DNA of 59,827 nucleotides from Gammaproteobacteria bacterium (GCA_016874055.1 VGVG01000008.1:1-59827), one strand, 5' to 3'; numbered from the stretch's first letter, positions 24,751 to 35,556 are shown. The notes: generated by a model from the sequence alone, not told the origin. Translations and numbers: made by a program.

Positions 24751-25851
24751 ATGACCCAAACACTCGATCGGGCGGCGCTTGAAGCCGAAATCGGGCGCTA
24801 TTTCGAGCCTAATTTGCGCCAGACCCTTGCCGAGGCTCGGGCGATCCGCTCCCTTGAGACGAGCTCGTCTGAGATTCGCGTTACGCTCGAGCTCGGGCTG
24901 CCGGTGAGGGACTATCGCGATGAACTCACAGCACAGCTGCGGCGCCACCTCGATGAGGCAGGCCTTGCGCCGTTGGCGTTGAAGCTGCACCTTCAATCGA
25001 ACATTACCTCGCATTCCGTTCAGCGCGGTCTCACGCCGATCAGGGGCATCAAAAATATAGTGGCCGTGGCCTCCGGTAAGGGCGGCGTCGGCAAGAGCAC
25101 CATAGCCGTCAATCTGGCCCTTGCGTGGGCGGCGCAAGGTGCTCGAGTGGGTCTGCTCGATGCCGACATCTACGGTCCGAGCCAACCGATAATGCTCGGG
25201 CTGCAGGGCGAGCGACCGTCGTCGCGCGATGGCAAGCGACTCATTCCGCTCAGCGCGCATGGCATCGTCACGATGTCTATCGGTTTTTTGGTTGACGTCG
25301 AGCAGCCGATGGTGTGGCGCGGTCCCATGGTCACATCGGCACTCAACCAATTATTGGCCGATACCGATTGGGGTGAGCTCGATTACCTCGTGGTCGACAT
25401 GCCGCCTGGGACAGGCGACATCCAGCTCACGCTGTCGCAGCGAGTGCCCGTCGCAGGGGCTGTGATCGTCACCACGCCGCAAGACATTGCACTTGCCGAT
25501 GCGCGAAAAGGTCTCCGAATGTTCGAGAAGGTCAACGTACCCGTGCTTGGTATCGTTGAGAATATGGGACTACACATCTGTGCTAATTGCGGTCACACCG
25601 AGCATATCTTTGGCGCTGGAGGCGGTGAGCGCATGGCCGTACAATACGGCGTGAAGCTGTTAGGTTCGCTTCCGCTTGATGGGCGGATTCGCGAGGATAC
25701 CGATGGCGGTAAGCCGAGCGTTGCTGCAGACCCTGCAAGCGCTCGCGCCCAGGCGTATTTTAATCTCGCCCGGCGTACAGCCGGCGAACTTGCTCGGCGA
25801 GATAAAGACCGCAGCGCCGCTTTTCCAAAAATTATCGTTGAGGATACATGA
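24751..25851 (+). CDS. apbC: Mrp/ApbC-type Fe-S cluster carrier ATPase
   Basis: The 366-residue P-loop ATPase delivers iron-sulfur clusters. An N-terminal DUF59/MIP18-like region (1-90) is followed by the deviant Walker A motif [10 protein letters not shown] (108-117), [15 protein letters not shown], and a CANC pair near residue 275 that holds the bridging cluster. It is divergent from metG, as in many gammaproteobacteria, and overlaps dcd by four bases (ATGA). TAGAAT lies only about 8 bp upstream of the ATG, too close for a normal -10 with a leader. Confidence 0.95.
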   Translation: MTQTLDRAALEAEIGRYFEPNLRQTLAEARAIRSLETSSSEIRVTLELGLPVRDYRDELTAQLRRHLDEAGLAPLALKLHLQSNITSHSVQRGLTPIRGIKNIVAVASGKGGVGKSTIAVNLALAWAAQGARVGLLDADIYGPSQPIMLGLQGERPSSRDGKRLIPLSAHGIVTMSIGFLVDVEQPMVWRGPMVTSALNQLLADTDWGELDYLVVDMPPGTGDIQLTLSQRVPVAGAVIVTTPQDIALADARKGLRMFEKVNVPVLGIVENMGLHICANCGHTEHIFGAGGGERMAVQYGVKLLGSLPLDGRIREDTDGGKPSVAADPASARAQAYFNLARRTAGELARRDKDRSAAFPKIIVEDT

Positions 25852-26414
25852 GTATCAAGTCTGATCACTGGATTCGCCGTATGTCTGACTTGCATGGCAT
25901 GATTGCACCCTTCGAGCCGGGTCAAGTTCGGACCGCCAATGGCAGTCGCATCGTCTCTTACGGCACGTCGAGCTATGGCTACGACGTCCGCTGCGCGCGT
26001 GAATTTAAAATTTTCACGAATATTAACTCGACCATTGTTGATCCAAAAAACTTTGACGAAAAAAGCTTCATCGATGTCGACTCGGACGTGTGCATAATTC
26101 CACCTAACTCGTTCGCATTGGCGCGTACCGTGGAGTATTTCCGCATTCCGCGTAACGTGCTTGTCGTGTGCCTCGGCAAGTCCACTTATGCGCGCTGCGG
26201 CATCATTGTCAATGTGACGCCCCTAGAGCCCGAATGGGAAGGACATGTCACGCTTGAGTTCTCGAACACTACCACGCTGCCGGCGAAGATCTACGCTAAC
26301 GAAGGCGTAGCGCAAATGCTGTTCTTCGAGAGCGATGAAGAGTGTTCGACGTCCTACAAAGACCGTGGTGGAAAATATCAGGGTCAGTGCGGCGTCACGC
26401 TGCCGCGAACCTAA
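25848..26414 (+). CDS. dcd: dCTP deaminase
   Basis: This 188-residue enzyme deaminates dCTP to dUTP for thymidylate synthesis. [12 protein letters not shown] near the N-terminus, [10 protein letters not shown] with the catalytic Arg region, [17 protein letters not shown] with the catalytic Glu, and [12 protein letters not shown] near the C-terminus are diagnostic. The ATG overlaps the apbC stop. Confidence 0.97.
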   Translation: MSIKSDHWIRRMSDLHGMIAPFEPGQVRTANGSRIVSYGTSSYGYDVRCAREFKIFTNINSTIVDPKNFDEKSFIDVDSDVCIIPPNSFALARTVEYFRIPRNVLVVCLGKSTYARCGIIVNVTPLEPEWEGHVTLEFSNTTTLPAKIYANEGVAQMLFFESDEECSTSYKDRGGKYQGQCGVTLPRT

Positions 26415-26432
26415 GCCTCAGATCGCGTGAGC

Positions 26433-27167
26433 TCAACGACGATAACTTTTAAGATGCATCGACCACTCGACTTTGTCGCCTTTGCGGCGCTCGGCCTGCA
26501 CCGGCAGATAGCCGAGTGCCGGCGCGTACCAAACCCGGGTTAGTCGACTTGAGTTGGGTCGGTGACTACTCCAGACCACGGTATCGAGTTCGCCGACTGA
26601 GGTACGTAATCGGACCGGTTTCTCTGAGATATACACGTATTCCTTAACTTCACCCTTATCGATGAGCCTGTATCCGGTCGGGTTATCGCCACGCGCAAGC
26701 GCCTGCATCAAGGCGACCTGCACCGACATCCCATCTTGAAGATTTACCTCGATCGGTAAATCAACACGGGCTTTTTCCGCGACGCCGCGCACGCGCCCGG
26801 CATCCCAATCAAACTGCAGTTGTATGTCGCGATCTTTCGCATCCGTACCGTCGTCGGCATTGAATTGAAGCGGTTTAACCTGAGCGTTCTCTAAGGTAAA
26901 TAGGCTGACTTGCTGAATCTCTCCTGGAAAAGCGAAACGGAAAATATCACGGATCCGGTTTCGCGAGATATAACGCCATCTGCCGCCAATTTCGGGGGTG
27001 AGTTCAAGACTGGCTGTCCCCGCTTTCATACCGCGAAAGATAACCTCAAAATTTACACTGAAGGGAGCGAGTGCTGGCTCGGCGGCCGGTACCTGATTGG
27101 TGGCCAGTAGACTGGTTATCAACCATACATAAAGAATCCATACATAAAGAATCGTGAGGTTTTTCAT
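26433..27167 (-). CDS. DUF3108 exported protein
   Basis: The 244-residue protein has an N-terminal signal peptide (about 1-29, cleavage plausible after AAEP-adjacent Ala) and a beta-rich domain typical of DUF3108 (FSVNFEVIFRGMKAGTASLEL at its start, SRLTRVWYAPALGYLPVQAE near its end). It is probably periplasmic, and its function is unknown. It follows purN by 7 bp, an arrangement (purM-purN-DUF3108) seen in many gammaproteobacteria. The hydrophobic core of its signal peptide contains a perfect tandem 15-bp duplication, giving ILYVW twice. Confidence 0.85.
   Translation of the reverse strand: MKNLTILYVWILYVWLITSLLATNQVPAAEPALAPFSVNFEVIFRGMKAGTASLELTPEIGGRWRYISRNRIRDIFRFAFPGEIQQVSLFTLENAQVKPLQFNADDGTDAKDRDIQLQFDWDAGRVRGVAEKARVDLPIEVNLQDGMSVQVALMQALARGDNPTGYRLIDKGEVKEYVYISEKPVRLRTSVGELDTVVWSSHRPNSSRLTRVWYAPALGYLPVQAERRKGDKVEWSMHLKSYRR
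27124..27153 (-). repeat. Perfect 15-bp tandem duplication inside a signal peptide
   Basis: The unit CATACATAAAGAATC (plus strand) occurs twice in direct succession, 27124-27138 and 27139-27153. It is in frame and duplicates five residues of the DUF3108 signal peptide core. Confidence 0.95.
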
Positions 27168-27174
27168 CGCGTGC

Positions 27175-27828
27175 CTAGAAATCCAAATCTTGGACTACCG
27201 GTGACTCGAGTCGCCGTCCATCGAGTATCGGATTACCGTTTCGATACTGCAATCGCCCCGTCGCACACCATTCTGCAACCGTCGGGTAGATCACGTGTTC
27301 GCAGCATCGGACCCGCGCAGCGAGGCTGAGTTCATCATCGCTCGTCTTGACTACGATGCGAGCCTGGAGCACTGGCGGTCCCCCGTCGAGATCGGCCGTC
27401 ACGAAGTGTACCGTGGCACCGTGTTCGGTGTCGGCGGCGTTGAGGGCGCGTCGATGCGTATGCAGTCCTTTAAATCGGGGCAGCAAAGACGGATGAATAT
27501 TGAGTAACCGGCCCTCGAGCGCTTGAACGAAGGCGGCATCAAGAATGCGCATGTACCCCGCGAGCAGCACGAAGTCAGGTTCGAGCGCCGACACGGCAGC
27601 GAGCAGCCGCGCATCGTGGGCACTTCGCGTTTCGCCCCTCGTGATGGGCAAAGACTCGGAATGCAGCTCACGCTCTCGTGCGCGCTCGAGGCCGAGCGCA
27701 TCTGGTCGATCGGAAATAACGCCGACGATTGTTCCGTGCAGATCGCCCCGTCGACAGGCATCGTCGAGGGCGAGCAGATTACTGCCTTCACCCGAGATCA
27801 TCGCCACGAACCGCGTGGGTGTGGTCAT
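27175..27828 (-). CDS. purN: Phosphoribosylglycinamide formyltransferase 1
   Basis: The 217-residue enzyme transfers a formyl group from 10-formyl-THF to GAR in purine synthesis. Visible are ISGEGSNLLAL for phosphate binding, GYMRIL, NIHPSLLPRFKGLHTH with the catalytic Asn-His pair, and the HFVTADLDGGP segment with the catalytic Asp. I use the ATG at 27828, which shares one base with the purM TGA; a GTG one codon upstream is possible. Confidence 0.95.
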   Translation of the reverse strand: MTTPTRFVAMISGEGSNLLALDDACRRGDLHGTIVGVISDRPDALGLERARERELHSESLPITRGETRSAHDARLLAAVSALEPDFVLLAGYMRILDAAFVQALEGRLLNIHPSLLPRFKGLHTHRRALNAADTEHGATVHFVTADLDGGPPVLQARIVVKTSDDELSLAARVRCCEHVIYPTVAEWCATGRLQYRNGNPILDGRRLESPVVQDLDF

Positions 27829-28871
27829 CACACGATGACGATATCGCCATGTCCGTCACGGACATCGCCGATTAGCGTCGCGGTTTCGCCTTCGGCGCGC
27901 AGCACATCGAGCGCGATATCGACATTTTGACGGGCGACAATCACTACCATTCCGACGCTACAGTTGAACGTCCGATGCATCTCGGCGTCCGTGATACCGC
28001 CCGTTTGCTGCAACCAATCGAAAATGGGGTCGTGGTGCCACGCGTTGCGTCGAAGCGTCACGCCACAATGTTCGGTAAGTATGCGTGGAATGTTGTTGGT
28101 GAGACCGCCGCCGGTGATATGCGCAAAGCCGTGGACCGGCAAGCTACGAGCGAGGGCGAGCATCGAGGGTGCATAGATGCGCGTCGGAGCGAGCAAGCGA
28201 TCGAAGAGCGGCTTGCCGTCGATCATTGTTTTGTCATCGGCCTTCGCGAGGCGGACGAGATGGCGGATGAGCGAGTAGCCGTTTGAGTGTGGACCCGACG
28301 AGGCGAGACCAATCACCGCATCGCCGGGAGCGACTTTCGAGCCGTCGATGATTCCGTCTTTCTCGACGACGCCGACGCAGAAACCGGCGAGGTCGTAATC
28401 GCCTCCGTGGTACATGCCGGGCATTTCCGCGGTCTCACCGCCCACCAGAGCACAGCCAGCCTGCCGACACCCCTCGACGATGCCCGATATCACACTCTCA
28501 GCGATATCGATTTCCAATTTTCCAGTGGCATAGTAATCGAGGAAGAAGAGTGGCTCGGCGCCTTGTACAGCGATATCGTTGACGCACATACCGACGAGGT
28601 CGATGCCAATCGTGGTGTGTCGAGCGGTATCGATGGCCAAGCGAAGTTTAGTGCCGACGCCATCCGTACCTGAGACCAGCACTGGTCGCTTCCACTTCCC
28701 GACCGGTAGTTCGACGAGCGCTCCAAATCCGCCGATACCGGCGAGAACTTCGGGCCGCTGTGCCCGTTTAACCAAAGGTTTGATACGCTCGATGAGTTCG
28801 TCGCCTGCGACGATATCGACACCGGCATCGCGGTAGGTGAGTCCTGTGGTCTTGTCTCTCGGCTGGGTCAT
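27828..28871 (-). CDS. purM: Phosphoribosylformylglycinamidine cyclo-ligase
   Basis: The 347-residue ATP-dependent AIR synthetase acts in purine synthesis. It starts with TYRDAGVDI, then has the GTDGVGTKL motif, [21 protein letters not shown], and [11 protein letters not shown] with [15 protein letters not shown] later, all diagnostic of PurM. The ATG at 28871 begins [10 protein letters not shown]; an ATG two codons upstream is also possible, and longer extensions cross the divergent gene's leader. Confidence 0.96.
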   Translation of the reverse strand: MTQPRDKTTGLTYRDAGVDIVAGDELIERIKPLVKRAQRPEVLAGIGGFGALVELPVGKWKRPVLVSGTDGVGTKLRLAIDTARHTTIGIDLVGMCVNDIAVQGAEPLFFLDYYATGKLEIDIAESVISGIVEGCRQAGCALVGGETAEMPGMYHGGDYDLAGFCVGVVEKDGIIDGSKVAPGDAVIGLASSGPHSNGYSLIRHLVRLAKADDKTMIDGKPLFDRLLAPTRIYAPSMLALARSLPVHGFAHITGGGLTNNIPRILTEHCGVTLRRNAWHHDPIFDWLQQTGGITDAEMHRTFNCSVGMVVIVARQNVDIALDVLRAEGETATLIGDVRDGHGDIVIV

Positions 28872-28920
28872 GGGCATCAAGGCGGTAATAATCGCTGTGT
28901 TATTGTATGCGTACTCATGC

Positions 28921-29886
28921 ATGAACACTGAATTCTTTGGCTTTTACCTGCGTTTACCGCAACGGGCAGTGGTCTTGGCGCTGATCTTTGCGGTGTTCTG
29001 GAGCCCTTCGGCAAGTGCGTCGCAGTCGGTTTCCATCGGCGAAGTCGAGGTCGAAACGAGCGGTGAGATGGCTTTTCAGGAGGCCATGCGTGTTACGATC
29101 ATGCGGTTAACAGGGCGGCGATCTGCAGTCGACGATCCCATCTTCGAATCTTTGGTTCGCGACGCACGGCGCTACGTGCAAATCGTACGTCCCGGGGCGA
29201 ACGGGATACCGACGCGCATCACCCTCGACGCGGATGCAGTCTTGCGTGCGATCGAGGGGCTTGGGCAATCCGTCTGGTCGCCAGAGCGACCAATGGTGCT
29301 CGGTGTGGTGACGATTGCGCCTGCCGGAGCCGATCCTACACAAGTACGCGATGCGCTTGAGCGTGCCGCGAGCGAACGCGGGCTTCCGCTAAGACTCAGT
29401 GCGGCGGCGTCGGCCGGGTTAGCGTCGGGCCGTGTCGTAGATCCCGAGGCAGCGATCGATGCCGCACGACGTAGCGGTGCCGATGTTGCGCTGATTGGCG
29501 AGGCAGATGGCGAGGAGTGGCAGTGGACTCTGTTCGATGGCGTGACGGCTACCGTGTTTCAGGGCGGACCGACGGCAGGCGTCGAAGGCGCTGCCGATAC
29601 CTTAGCGCTAAATTCTTTTGCGACGGTATCGAGGCCAGTATCCGAGACGGAGCTGCGGATCGACGGTGTGCTGTCGCTTAAAGATTATTCAGAGGTTCGG
29701 CGTATGCTGATTGCGCTGCCGGCAGTGAAGTCGGCTGAGCTTGTGATCGCCGAGGGAGATGGCGCTGTGTTTCGGGTCGAGGTCGCTGGCGGAGCAGCGG
29801 GTCTAGCAGAGGTGCTCGCAGTGCAACCGCGTTTCAGCCGTGAGTCGGGACGCGAGTCCCCTCCGAGATATCGCCTTAGGCGTTGA
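28921..29886 (+). CDS. DUF2066 exported protein
   Basis: The 321-residue protein has a signal peptide (about 1-33: [23 protein letters not shown]) and a DUF2066 domain, with [20 protein letters not shown] near its start and [22 protein letters not shown] in its C-terminal part. It is probably periplasmic or lipid-membrane associated; function unknown. I use ATG 28921, since upstream in-frame ATGs lie in the region facing purM. It precedes a CDP-alcohol transferase and hda, a conserved gammaproteobacterial order. Confidence 0.85.
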   Translation: MNTEFFGFYLRLPQRAVVLALIFAVFWSPSASASQSVSIGEVEVETSGEMAFQEAMRVTIMRLTGRRSAVDDPIFESLVRDARRYVQIVRPGANGIPTRITLDADAVLRAIEGLGQSVWSPERPMVLGVVTIAPAGADPTQVRDALERAASERGLPLRLSAAASAGLASGRVVDPEAAIDAARRSGADVALIGEADGEEWQWTLFDGVTATVFQGGPTAGVEGAADTLALNSFATVSRPVSETELRIDGVLSLKDYSEVRRMLIALPAVKSAELVIAEGDGAVFRVEVAGGAAGLAEVLAVQPRFSRESGRESPPRYRLRR

Positions 29887-29903
29887 GTCTGAGGAGAGTA
29901 TTC

Positions 29904-30461
29904 GTGCTCCGTCATCTCCCCAATAGTATCTGTCTCCTGCGCATCATATTGACGATACCAATCGTCATCGCCATCAATCACCGTATTTATGTGCTTGCGC
30001 TTGTACTGTTTTCGCTTGCCGCAATTTCCGATGGTCTCGACGGTTACCTCGCAAAACGCCACGGGTGGACATCGAATGTTGGACGCATTCTCGATCCAAT
30101 CGCCGACAAGATCTTACTAGTTACAACTTTTCTTGCCTGCACTTGGCAGGGTCTCGTTCCTGTCTGGCTTGCCGTAGCCGTAGTGGCGCGAGATGTCATG
30201 TTGGGAGGCGGAGCCTCCATCCACCGAATCTGGTTCGGGCCTATCGTGAGAAGTCCAAGCGTTCTCTCAAAGGTGAATACCGTCCTACAGATCGCGGTTA
30301 TAATCGTTGGCATACTGGGTGCGGCGATTTCATCGCTCCCAAAAGTGATTGTGGTCACTCTTTCGGCGATTGCGTTGGTGACTACCGTGGTCTCTGGGCT
30401 CGATTACGTCCGTCGTTCATCCCTCGAAGCTTGGGTGCGGCTGGCCGCTCCGGGCGCATGA
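29904..30461 (+). CDS. CDP-alcohol phosphatidyltransferase family membrane protein
   Basis: The 185-residue integral membrane enzyme transfers a phosphatidyl group from CDP-diacylglycerol to an alcohol, probably a glycerol phosphate. The signature DGLDGYLAKRHGWTSNVGRILDPIAD (here split as DGLDGYLAKR and GRILDPIADK) contains the conserved aspartates of the CDP-OH-P motif, followed by about four more membrane helices. GTG 29904 is chosen because GAGGAG lies just upstream; a TTG seven codons earlier is weaker. It may be a PgsA-like or cardiolipin synthase-like enzyme, and the family alone does not settle which. Confidence 0.8.
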   Translation: MLRHLPNSICLLRIILTIPIVIAINHRIYVLALVLFSLAAISDGLDGYLAKRHGWTSNVGRILDPIADKILLVTTFLACTWQGLVPVWLAVAVVARDVMLGGGASIHRIWFGPIVRSPSVLSKVNTVLQIAVIIVGILGAAISSLPKVIVVTLSAIALVTTVVSGLDYVRRSSLEAWVRLAAPGA

Positions 30462-31156
30462 TGACCATGCAACAGCTACCACTCCACGTGCAACTGCGTG
30501 AGCGCGCGACGTTCGCGACCTTCGTAACTGGCTCTAATGTCGAGGTTATGGCGAAGCTGAACCATGCGGCAAGTCGAAGCGAGCGAACTGTTCTTTGGTT
30601 ATGGGGAGCCGAGGGCTCGGGTCGGACACATTTGTTACATGCAGCCTGCGCGGCAGCGCCACTCGGATCACGTGTGGCGTATCTGCCTCTTCGTGAACTG
30701 GGTGATACGAGCATCGACTTTTTGGGCGGCGCACCCAGTGCAGAATTGCTGTGCCTCGATGACGTCGAGTCGATCTTAGGGACACCAGCGATAGAGCAGG
30801 CGCTCCTCATCGCATATCGTCAGATTGAGGAGCGGGGGGGGCGCATCATCGCCACGGCATGCGGCGCACCGGGGGCTTTACGCTGGGGACTCGCCGATAT
30901 TGGGTCGCGTTTCGGTGCGGCTGAGGTGTTTCAGATCCGCCCACTTGATGAAACGGGGCAGTACGAAGCATTACGCTTGAGAGCAACCCAGCGTGGCCTT
31001 GAGCTGCCCGATGAGACGGCGCGTTATCTTTTACGTCGTTTTCCGAGAGATATGCGATCACTAGGTAAGCTGCTTGATGAAATCGACGTGGCCTCGCTGA
31101 GTGCGCAGCGCAGGCTCACCGTGCCGTTCGTTCGCGAGATCCTCGGTGAGCCTTAA
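30458..31156 (+). CDS. hda: DnaA regulatory inactivator Hda
   Basis: The 232-residue AAA+ protein works with the DNA sliding clamp to promote DnaA-ATP hydrolysis and prevent re-initiation of replication. The N-terminal QLPLHVQLRE carries the short clamp-binding-like motif. The Walker A region is WGAEGSGRTHLLHA and Walker B is LLCLDDVESI; sensor-type RPLDE and RFPRDMRSL segments follow. The ATG overlaps the upstream stop (ATGA). The 3' end overlaps the convergent wrbA-like gene by 41 bp. Confidence 0.9.
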   Translation: MMTMQQLPLHVQLRERATFATFVTGSNVEVMAKLNHAASRSERTVLWLWGAEGSGRTHLLHAACAAAPLGSRVAYLPLRELGDTSIDFLGGAPSAELLCLDDVESILGTPAIEQALLIAYRQIEERGGRIIATACGAPGALRWGLADIGSRFGAAEVFQIRPLDETGQYEALRLRATQRGLELPDETARYLLRRFPRDMRSLGKLLDEIDVASLSAQRRLTVPFVREILGEP

Positions 31157-31745
31157 GAACGAGGGCGATTTCGGCCACTCGAGCCCCGTGTGCTTGGGCG
31201 AGGGATTTCTCCTCGTCGGTGAGCGCCGTAGGTTTCCCGTAAGGCGTGTAATGCGATGCACCGTACGGCGTACCGCCAGAGCGCGTACTCGACAAAGCCG
31301 CCTCGGAGTAGGGGATACCGACGATCAACATGCCGTGATGAATGAGCGGTACCATCATCGATAGCAGCGTGCTCTCCTGACCTCCATGCAGGCTGCTACT
31401 GCCGGTAAACACACCAGCGGGTTTGCCGATCAGTGAGCCGTCCGCCCACAGCCCGCTTGTCGAATCGACAAAATGTTTGACGGATCCCGCCATGTTTCCG
31501 AAACGGGTGGGACTACCTAACAGAAGTCCGTCGCAGCGTCGCAAATCTTCGAGCTTCGCCCAAGGTGCGCCCGATTGCGGCACTTGCTGGAGGGGGCGTT
31601 CGTTCTCGGGTGACACCTCAGGGAGGCTGCGAAGTGTAGCGGCCGCACCGTCGATAGATTCGATGCCGCGGCAGATATGCCGTGCTAGCTCGGCCGTAGC
31701 GCCGTGTCTCGAGAGATAAACCACCAAAATCTCGGCCTTATTCAC
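31116..31745 (-). CDS. wrbA: NAD(P)H:quinone oxidoreductase, WrbA-type flavodoxin
   Basis: The 209-residue flavodoxin-fold enzyme reduces quinones with NAD(P)H and [20 protein letters not shown] is the FMN phosphate loop, and [18 protein letters not shown] and [18 protein letters not shown] are standard WrbA segments. I use the GTG at 31745, which has AAAGGAG upstream and overlaps the proS stop (GTGA). An in-frame extension further upstream lies inside proS. Confidence 0.9.
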   Translation of the reverse strand: MNKAEILVVYLSRHGATAELARHICRGIESIDGAAATLRSLPEVSPENERPLQQVPQSGAPWAKLEDLRRCDGLLLGSPTRFGNMAGSVKHFVDSTSGLWADGSLIGKPAGVFTGSSSLHGGQESTLLSMMVPLIHHGMLIVGIPYSEAALSSTRSGGTPYGASHYTPYGKPTALTDEEKSLAQAHGARVAEIALVLKAHRGSRERTAR

Positions 31746-33472
31746 CGCGAACTCCTTTCGCCCCTCTGATGCACGGCCAAGAGTCGGTTGACGACTTCGT
31801 CGACCGGCCACTGCGCATTGACCGTTGCGCGTCGGTGTCGGTATTCGAGCTGTCCGGAGTCGATACCGCGATCAGAGACGACCAAACGATGCGGAATGCC
31901 CATGAGTTCCGAATCGGCAAACTTCACGCCGGGTCGTGCATCGCGATCGTCGAGTAATACATCGATGCCCACCTGCTGCAGAGTGGCGTACAGTTGCTCG
32001 GAAAGCTTACGAACCTTTTCGGACTTGGTCGCGTTGAGCGAGATGAGCACCACCGTGAAGGGGGCAATCGGTTCAGGCCAAATGATGCCGGCGGTATCGT
32101 GATTCTGTTCAATCGCAGCTGCGACGATGCGCGTTACACCGATACCGTAGCAACCCATATACATCGCGACCGGCTTGCCCGCTTCGTCAAGGACCGTGGC
32201 CCGCATGGCGTCGCTGTACTTTTGACCAAGCTGAAAGATGTGGCCGATCTCGATGCCGCGTCGGATGCGCAGATGGCCCGTCCCGTTGGGGCTTGGATCG
32301 CCCTCGATGACGTTACGCAGATCGGCGGGTACGGGTTCCGGAAGATCACGCACCCAGTTCACTCCGGTCAGATGTTGATCTGCTTCGTTTGCGCCACAGG
32401 TGAAGTCCGCCAAGGCAACTGCAGCGTGATCCGCGTAGAGAGGGCACTTAAGACCGACTGGACCGAGAAACCCAGGCTCGCAGCCCGTCGCAGCGAGTAC
32501 GGCTTCTCGTGAGGCCATACGCAGCGGACTAGCAACGCCCGGGAGCTTTTGGGCTTTGATAGCATTTAGATCGTGATCACCGCGCAAAGCAAGCGCGACG
32601 ACACCGCCCTCGCCACCCTCAACCATCAGTAACTTGAGTGTCTGATATGCCGAGATCTTTAAGAATGAAGCGACATCCTCGATAGTTTTACGGTCGGGTG
32701 TCGAAACTTTTTGTAGCGGCTTGGTCGCTGCTGCACGCGGATTCTTGGGTGGCAACGCAGGAGCGAGTTCGAGGTTCGCGGCGTATTGATCGACTCCGTC
32801 GGACACTGCGATGACATCTTCGCCGGAGTCTGCAAGGACTTGGAACTCTTCGGACGCCGTGCCTCCGATCGAGCCCGTGTCGGCTTTGACAGAACGAAAC
32901 TCGAGGCCCATACGCGTGAACATTCGAATGTAAACGTCGCGCATAAGGTCATACCCCTCCTGCAACGACTCTTGGCTGATATGGAACGAGTATCCATCTT
33001 TCATGATGAACTCGCGTCCGCGCATCACACCGAATCGCGGGCGGATTTCATCGCGGAACTTCACTTGAATCTGGTAGAAGTTCGCAGGCAGTTGACGGTA
33101 GCTTTTGAGTTCGCGGCGTGCGAGGTCGGTGATGACTTCCTCGTGGGTCGGGCCAATCACGAAGTCGCGTTGGTGACGATCCTTGAGACGCAGTAATTCG
33201 GGACCGTAATGTTCCCACCGACCCGACTCTTGCCAAAGTTCAGCCGGCTGCACAGCGGGCATGAGCACTTCGAGCGCACCGGCTCGATCCATCTCCTCAC
33301 GAATGATCTGCTCGACCTTCCGCAGGGTCCGAAGACCGAATGGGGTCCAGGTGTAGATGCCGGCTGCGAGACGACGGACGAGTCCCGCTCGAAGCATGAG
33401 TTGGTGACTGATGACCTCCGCCTCGGCGGGGGTTTCCTTGACGGTATTAATTGGGTATCCGGACCAGCGCAT
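31742..33472 (-). CDS. proS: Prolyl-tRNA synthetase (bacterial type with editing domain)
   Basis: This 576-residue class II synthetase charges tRNA-Pro. Motif 2 is in [29 protein letters not shown] (here seen as [10 protein letters not shown] then [11 protein letters not shown]), motif 3 near [10 protein letters not shown], and an inserted YbaK-like editing domain occupies about residues 225-400. The C-terminal anticodon-binding domain follows. It is divergent from pssA, with wrbA downstream by a four-base overlap. Confidence 0.97.
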   Translation of the reverse strand: MRWSGYPINTVKETPAEAEVISHQLMLRAGLVRRLAAGIYTWTPFGLRTLRKVEQIIREEMDRAGALEVLMPAVQPAELWQESGRWEHYGPELLRLKDRHQRDFVIGPTHEEVITDLARRELKSYRQLPANFYQIQVKFRDEIRPRFGVMRGREFIMKDGYSFHISQESLQEGYDLMRDVYIRMFTRMGLEFRSVKADTGSIGGTASEEFQVLADSGEDVIAVSDGVDQYAANLELAPALPPKNPRAAATKPLQKVSTPDRKTIEDVASFLKISAYQTLKLLMVEGGEGGVVALALRGDHDLNAIKAQKLPGVASPLRMASREAVLAATGCEPGFLGPVGLKCPLYADHAAVALADFTCGANEADQHLTGVNWVRDLPEPVPADLRNVIEGDPSPNGTGHLRIRRGIEIGHIFQLGQKYSDAMRATVLDEAGKPVAMYMGCYGIGVTRIVAAAIEQNHDTAGIIWPEPIAPFTVVLISLNATKSEKVRKLSEQLYATLQQVGIDVLLDDRDARPGVKFADSELMGIPHRLVVSDRGIDSGQLEYRHRRATVNAQWPVDEVVNRLLAVHQRGERSSR

Positions 33473-33526
33473 AAGGGAGTAGGGCTCACGTCGAATCGGA
33501 GCCGAGACATGTTACGGGCGCAGACA

Positions 33527-33555
33527 TTGTCCCGAAAGGTTCCCACCCCTATGAT
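33527..33555 (+). promoter_or_regulatory. Sigma70-like promoter for pssA operon
   Basis: TTGTCC at 33527-33532 and TATGAT at 33550-33555 are separated by an optimal 17 bp, 38 bp before the pssA start codon. It is the best promoter match I found in the window. Confidence 0.55.
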
Positions 33556-33593
33556 GACAAAGTTTTTTGTGCCTCACAGGAGTTCATGGCATC

Positions 33594-34364
33594 GTGTCGA
33601 GCCCTCAGAGTGTCCCGCGGCCACCCACTGGTTCGCGCCGCGGGGTCTACCTTCTGCCCAACTTACTGACCACGGCCTGTCTGGGCTGTGGTTTTTTCGC
33701 TATCATATCCGCGATTAATGGCGACTTCGGTCGTGCGGGCGCTGCGATCTTCCTAGCCTTGATTTTCGATGGGCTCGATGGGCGGGTGGCCCGTTGGACC
33801 CGAACCGAGAGCGTATTTGGTAAAGAGTACGACAGCCTTGCGGACATGGTGGCCTTTGGGGTCGCTCCGGCGCTGGTCGCTTATAAGTGGGGCTTTGCGG
33901 CCATCGCCGAATACGGCACCTCGTGGGCACGGTTCGGATGGATCGCTTCATTTTTCTATGTTGCATGTGCAGCGCTGCGACTTGCGCGATACAACGCGAG
34001 GGCGGCCACGGTCGACAAACGCTACTTCGAAGGATTGCCGAGTCCCTCGGCTGCAGGTCTCGTAGCGGCCTATGTATGGTTCTCGAGTGAGTGGAATGAC
34101 CTCGGCTTAATTGGGTTGACGTTGACCTTCGTCGTGTGTCTGTTTGTCGGTCTCATGATGATCTCGGGCGTTCCTTATCCGAGTGTTAAACAGATCGACT
34201 GGAATGCCCGAATGAAGTTTTTTTACTTCGTGATCGTACCTATCTCCTTGGCGCTCGTCGTGGCTGAGCCACCGACGATGCTTCTGTTTCTCTTCACTGT
34301 GTACGTACTCTTCGCGCCCGCGACGTACGTTATCCGGCGCTTGCATCGAGCAGGTAATGGCTGA
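33594..34364 (+). CDS. pssA: CDP-diacylglycerol-serine O-phosphatidyltransferase
   Basis: This 256-residue integral membrane enzyme makes phosphatidylserine, the precursor of phosphatidylethanolamine. The CDP-alcohol motif is DGLDGRVARWTRTESVFGKEYDSLAD (seen as DGLDGRVAR and EYDSLADMVAFG), with about eight hydrophobic segments. RGVYLLPNLLTTACLGCGFF before it is typical of the PssA N-terminus. GTG 33594 is used, with AGGAG upstream. It overlaps the next gene by 8 bp. Confidence 0.9.
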   Translation: MSSPQSVPRPPTGSRRGVYLLPNLLTTACLGCGFFAIISAINGDFGRAGAAIFLALIFDGLDGRVARWTRTESVFGKEYDSLADMVAFGVAPALVAYKWGFAAIAEYGTSWARFGWIASFFYVACAALRLARYNARAATVDKRYFEGLPSPSAAGLVAAYVWFSSEWNDLGLIGLTLTFVVCLFVGLMMISGVPYPSVKQIDWNARMKFFYFVIVPISLALVVAEPPTMLLFLFTVYVLFAPATYVIRRLHRAGNG

Positions 34365-35043
34365 GGAGCAACGCCGGGCGCGTTATCTTGAGGCTCTCGG
34401 TATCGAGCAATGGGTTCGCAGGGCGATGCCCGCTGAGGTGTCCGAGGCTGATACTCCCGCGATCTCGTTGGGCGAATCTGACTGGATAACGCTTCAAGCC
34501 TGTGTCCGAAATTGTCAGCGCTGCAGCCTTCACCAGACGCGAACGCAGACGGTGTTTGGCGTCGGTGATCCTGCTGCGCAGTGGATGGTGGTCGGAGAGG
34601 CACCCGGTGTTGACGAAGATCGGCAGGGAGAGCCCTTCGTGGGTGCGGCGGGGCAGTTGCTGAACGCCATGCTGGCGGCAATCTATCTGCCACGCGAATC
34701 GGTATTCATTGCCAATGTCGTAAAGTGCAGGCCACCCGGGAATCGCGATCCGAGGCCTGAAGAGGTTGTACAGTGCTTGCCTTATTTGCACCGGCAGATA
34801 TCGCTGGTACGTCCGCTCATCATTCTGGCGTTCGGTCGAGTGGCGGCGCAAAACCTGCTCAATACCGAAACGCCGATCGGTAAGCTACGCGGTCGCGTCC
34901 ACCGCTCCGGCGCGCTCAACACACCGATCATCGTCACTTATCATCCAGCTTACCTGCTACGTAATCCGGGCGAGAAGCGCAAAGTCTGGGAAGACCTCAA
35001 GTTTGCGCGTCGAATTTTCGTCGAACTGAGTGCTAAGACCTGA
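34357..35043 (+). CDS. Uracil-DNA glycosylase, family 4/5 type
   Basis: This 228-residue Fe-S DNA glycosylase removes uracil. Key motifs are [20 protein letters not shown] (catalytic loop), [15 protein letters not shown] and [10 protein letters not shown] (leucine-loop region). Cysteines in CVRNCQRC near 50-56 and later ones hold a [4Fe-4S] cluster. A Gln/Glu-rich N-terminal extension of about 30 residues precedes the core. It sits between pssA and rimI, as in other gammaproteobacteria. Confidence 0.9.
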   Translation: MAEEQRRARYLEALGIEQWVRRAMPAEVSEADTPAISLGESDWITLQACVRNCQRCSLHQTRTQTVFGVGDPAAQWMVVGEAPGVDEDRQGEPFVGAAGQLLNAMLAAIYLPRESVFIANVVKCRPPGNRDPRPEEVVQCLPYLHRQISLVRPLIILAFGRVAAQNLLNTETPIGKLRGRVHRSGALNTPIIVTYHPAYLLRNPGEKRKVWEDLKFARRIFVELSAKT

Positions 35044-35060
35044 TTTCATAGACGACCAAA

Positions 35061-35540
35061 ATGGCTGCAGTTTTCAAAGATTTGCCCATTCCCAAGTTTG
35101 GCTTCCGCCGCATGCTGGAGGGAGATGTACCTGCAGTCGCGGAGGCTGAGCGGGCGGGCTATGCCTACCCGTGGAGCGAGAAGATTTTCAGAGACTGCGT
35201 TCTCGCAGGATATATCTGCCGCGTTGCCGAGGTCGACGGTATTCTGGTCGGTTATGGGATTCTCAGCATCGGGGCCGGCGAGGCTCACATACTCAATCTT
35301 TGCATTCGCCCCGAGTATCGATATCGCGGTATGGGCGGTAAAATGCTCTCGCACGTGATCGACCTCGCGCGGACAGGGAGCGCCGCCGACATTTTTCTCG
35401 AAGTGCGCCCGAGTAACGTTGGTGCCGTTCGTCTCTATCAGTCCGCCGGATTTCTTCAAGTCGGCATCCGCCGCGGGTATTACCAAGCCGACAACGGCCG
35501 AGAGGATGCGGTTGTCATGCGTCTCGCGGTCAACCCCTGA
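35061..35540 (+). CDS. rimI: Ribosomal-protein-S18-alanine N-acetyltransferase, GNAT family
   Basis: The 159-residue GNAT acetyltransferase probably acts on the N-terminus of ribosomal protein S18. The acetyl-CoA loop is [14 protein letters not shown] (R-x2-G-x-G type), preceded by AHILNLCI and followed by [20 protein letters not shown], which is typical RimI wording. It lies between the uracil glycosylase and prfC, 16 bp before the latter. Confidence 0.88.
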   Translation: MAAVFKDLPIPKFGFRRMLEGDVPAVAEAERAGYAYPWSEKIFRDCVLAGYICRVAEVDGILVGYGILSIGAGEAHILNLCIRPEYRYRGMGGKMLSHVIDLARTGSAADIFLEVRPSNVGAVRLYQSAGFLQVGIRRGYYQADNGREDAVVMRLAVNP

Positions 35541-35556
35541 TCACAGAGGCTCTCTC

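Noticed and set aside
35419-35556. Longer N-terminus for release factor 3
   Set aside because: The extension overlaps rimI and the family start matches the ATG at 35557 with a ribosome-binding site.
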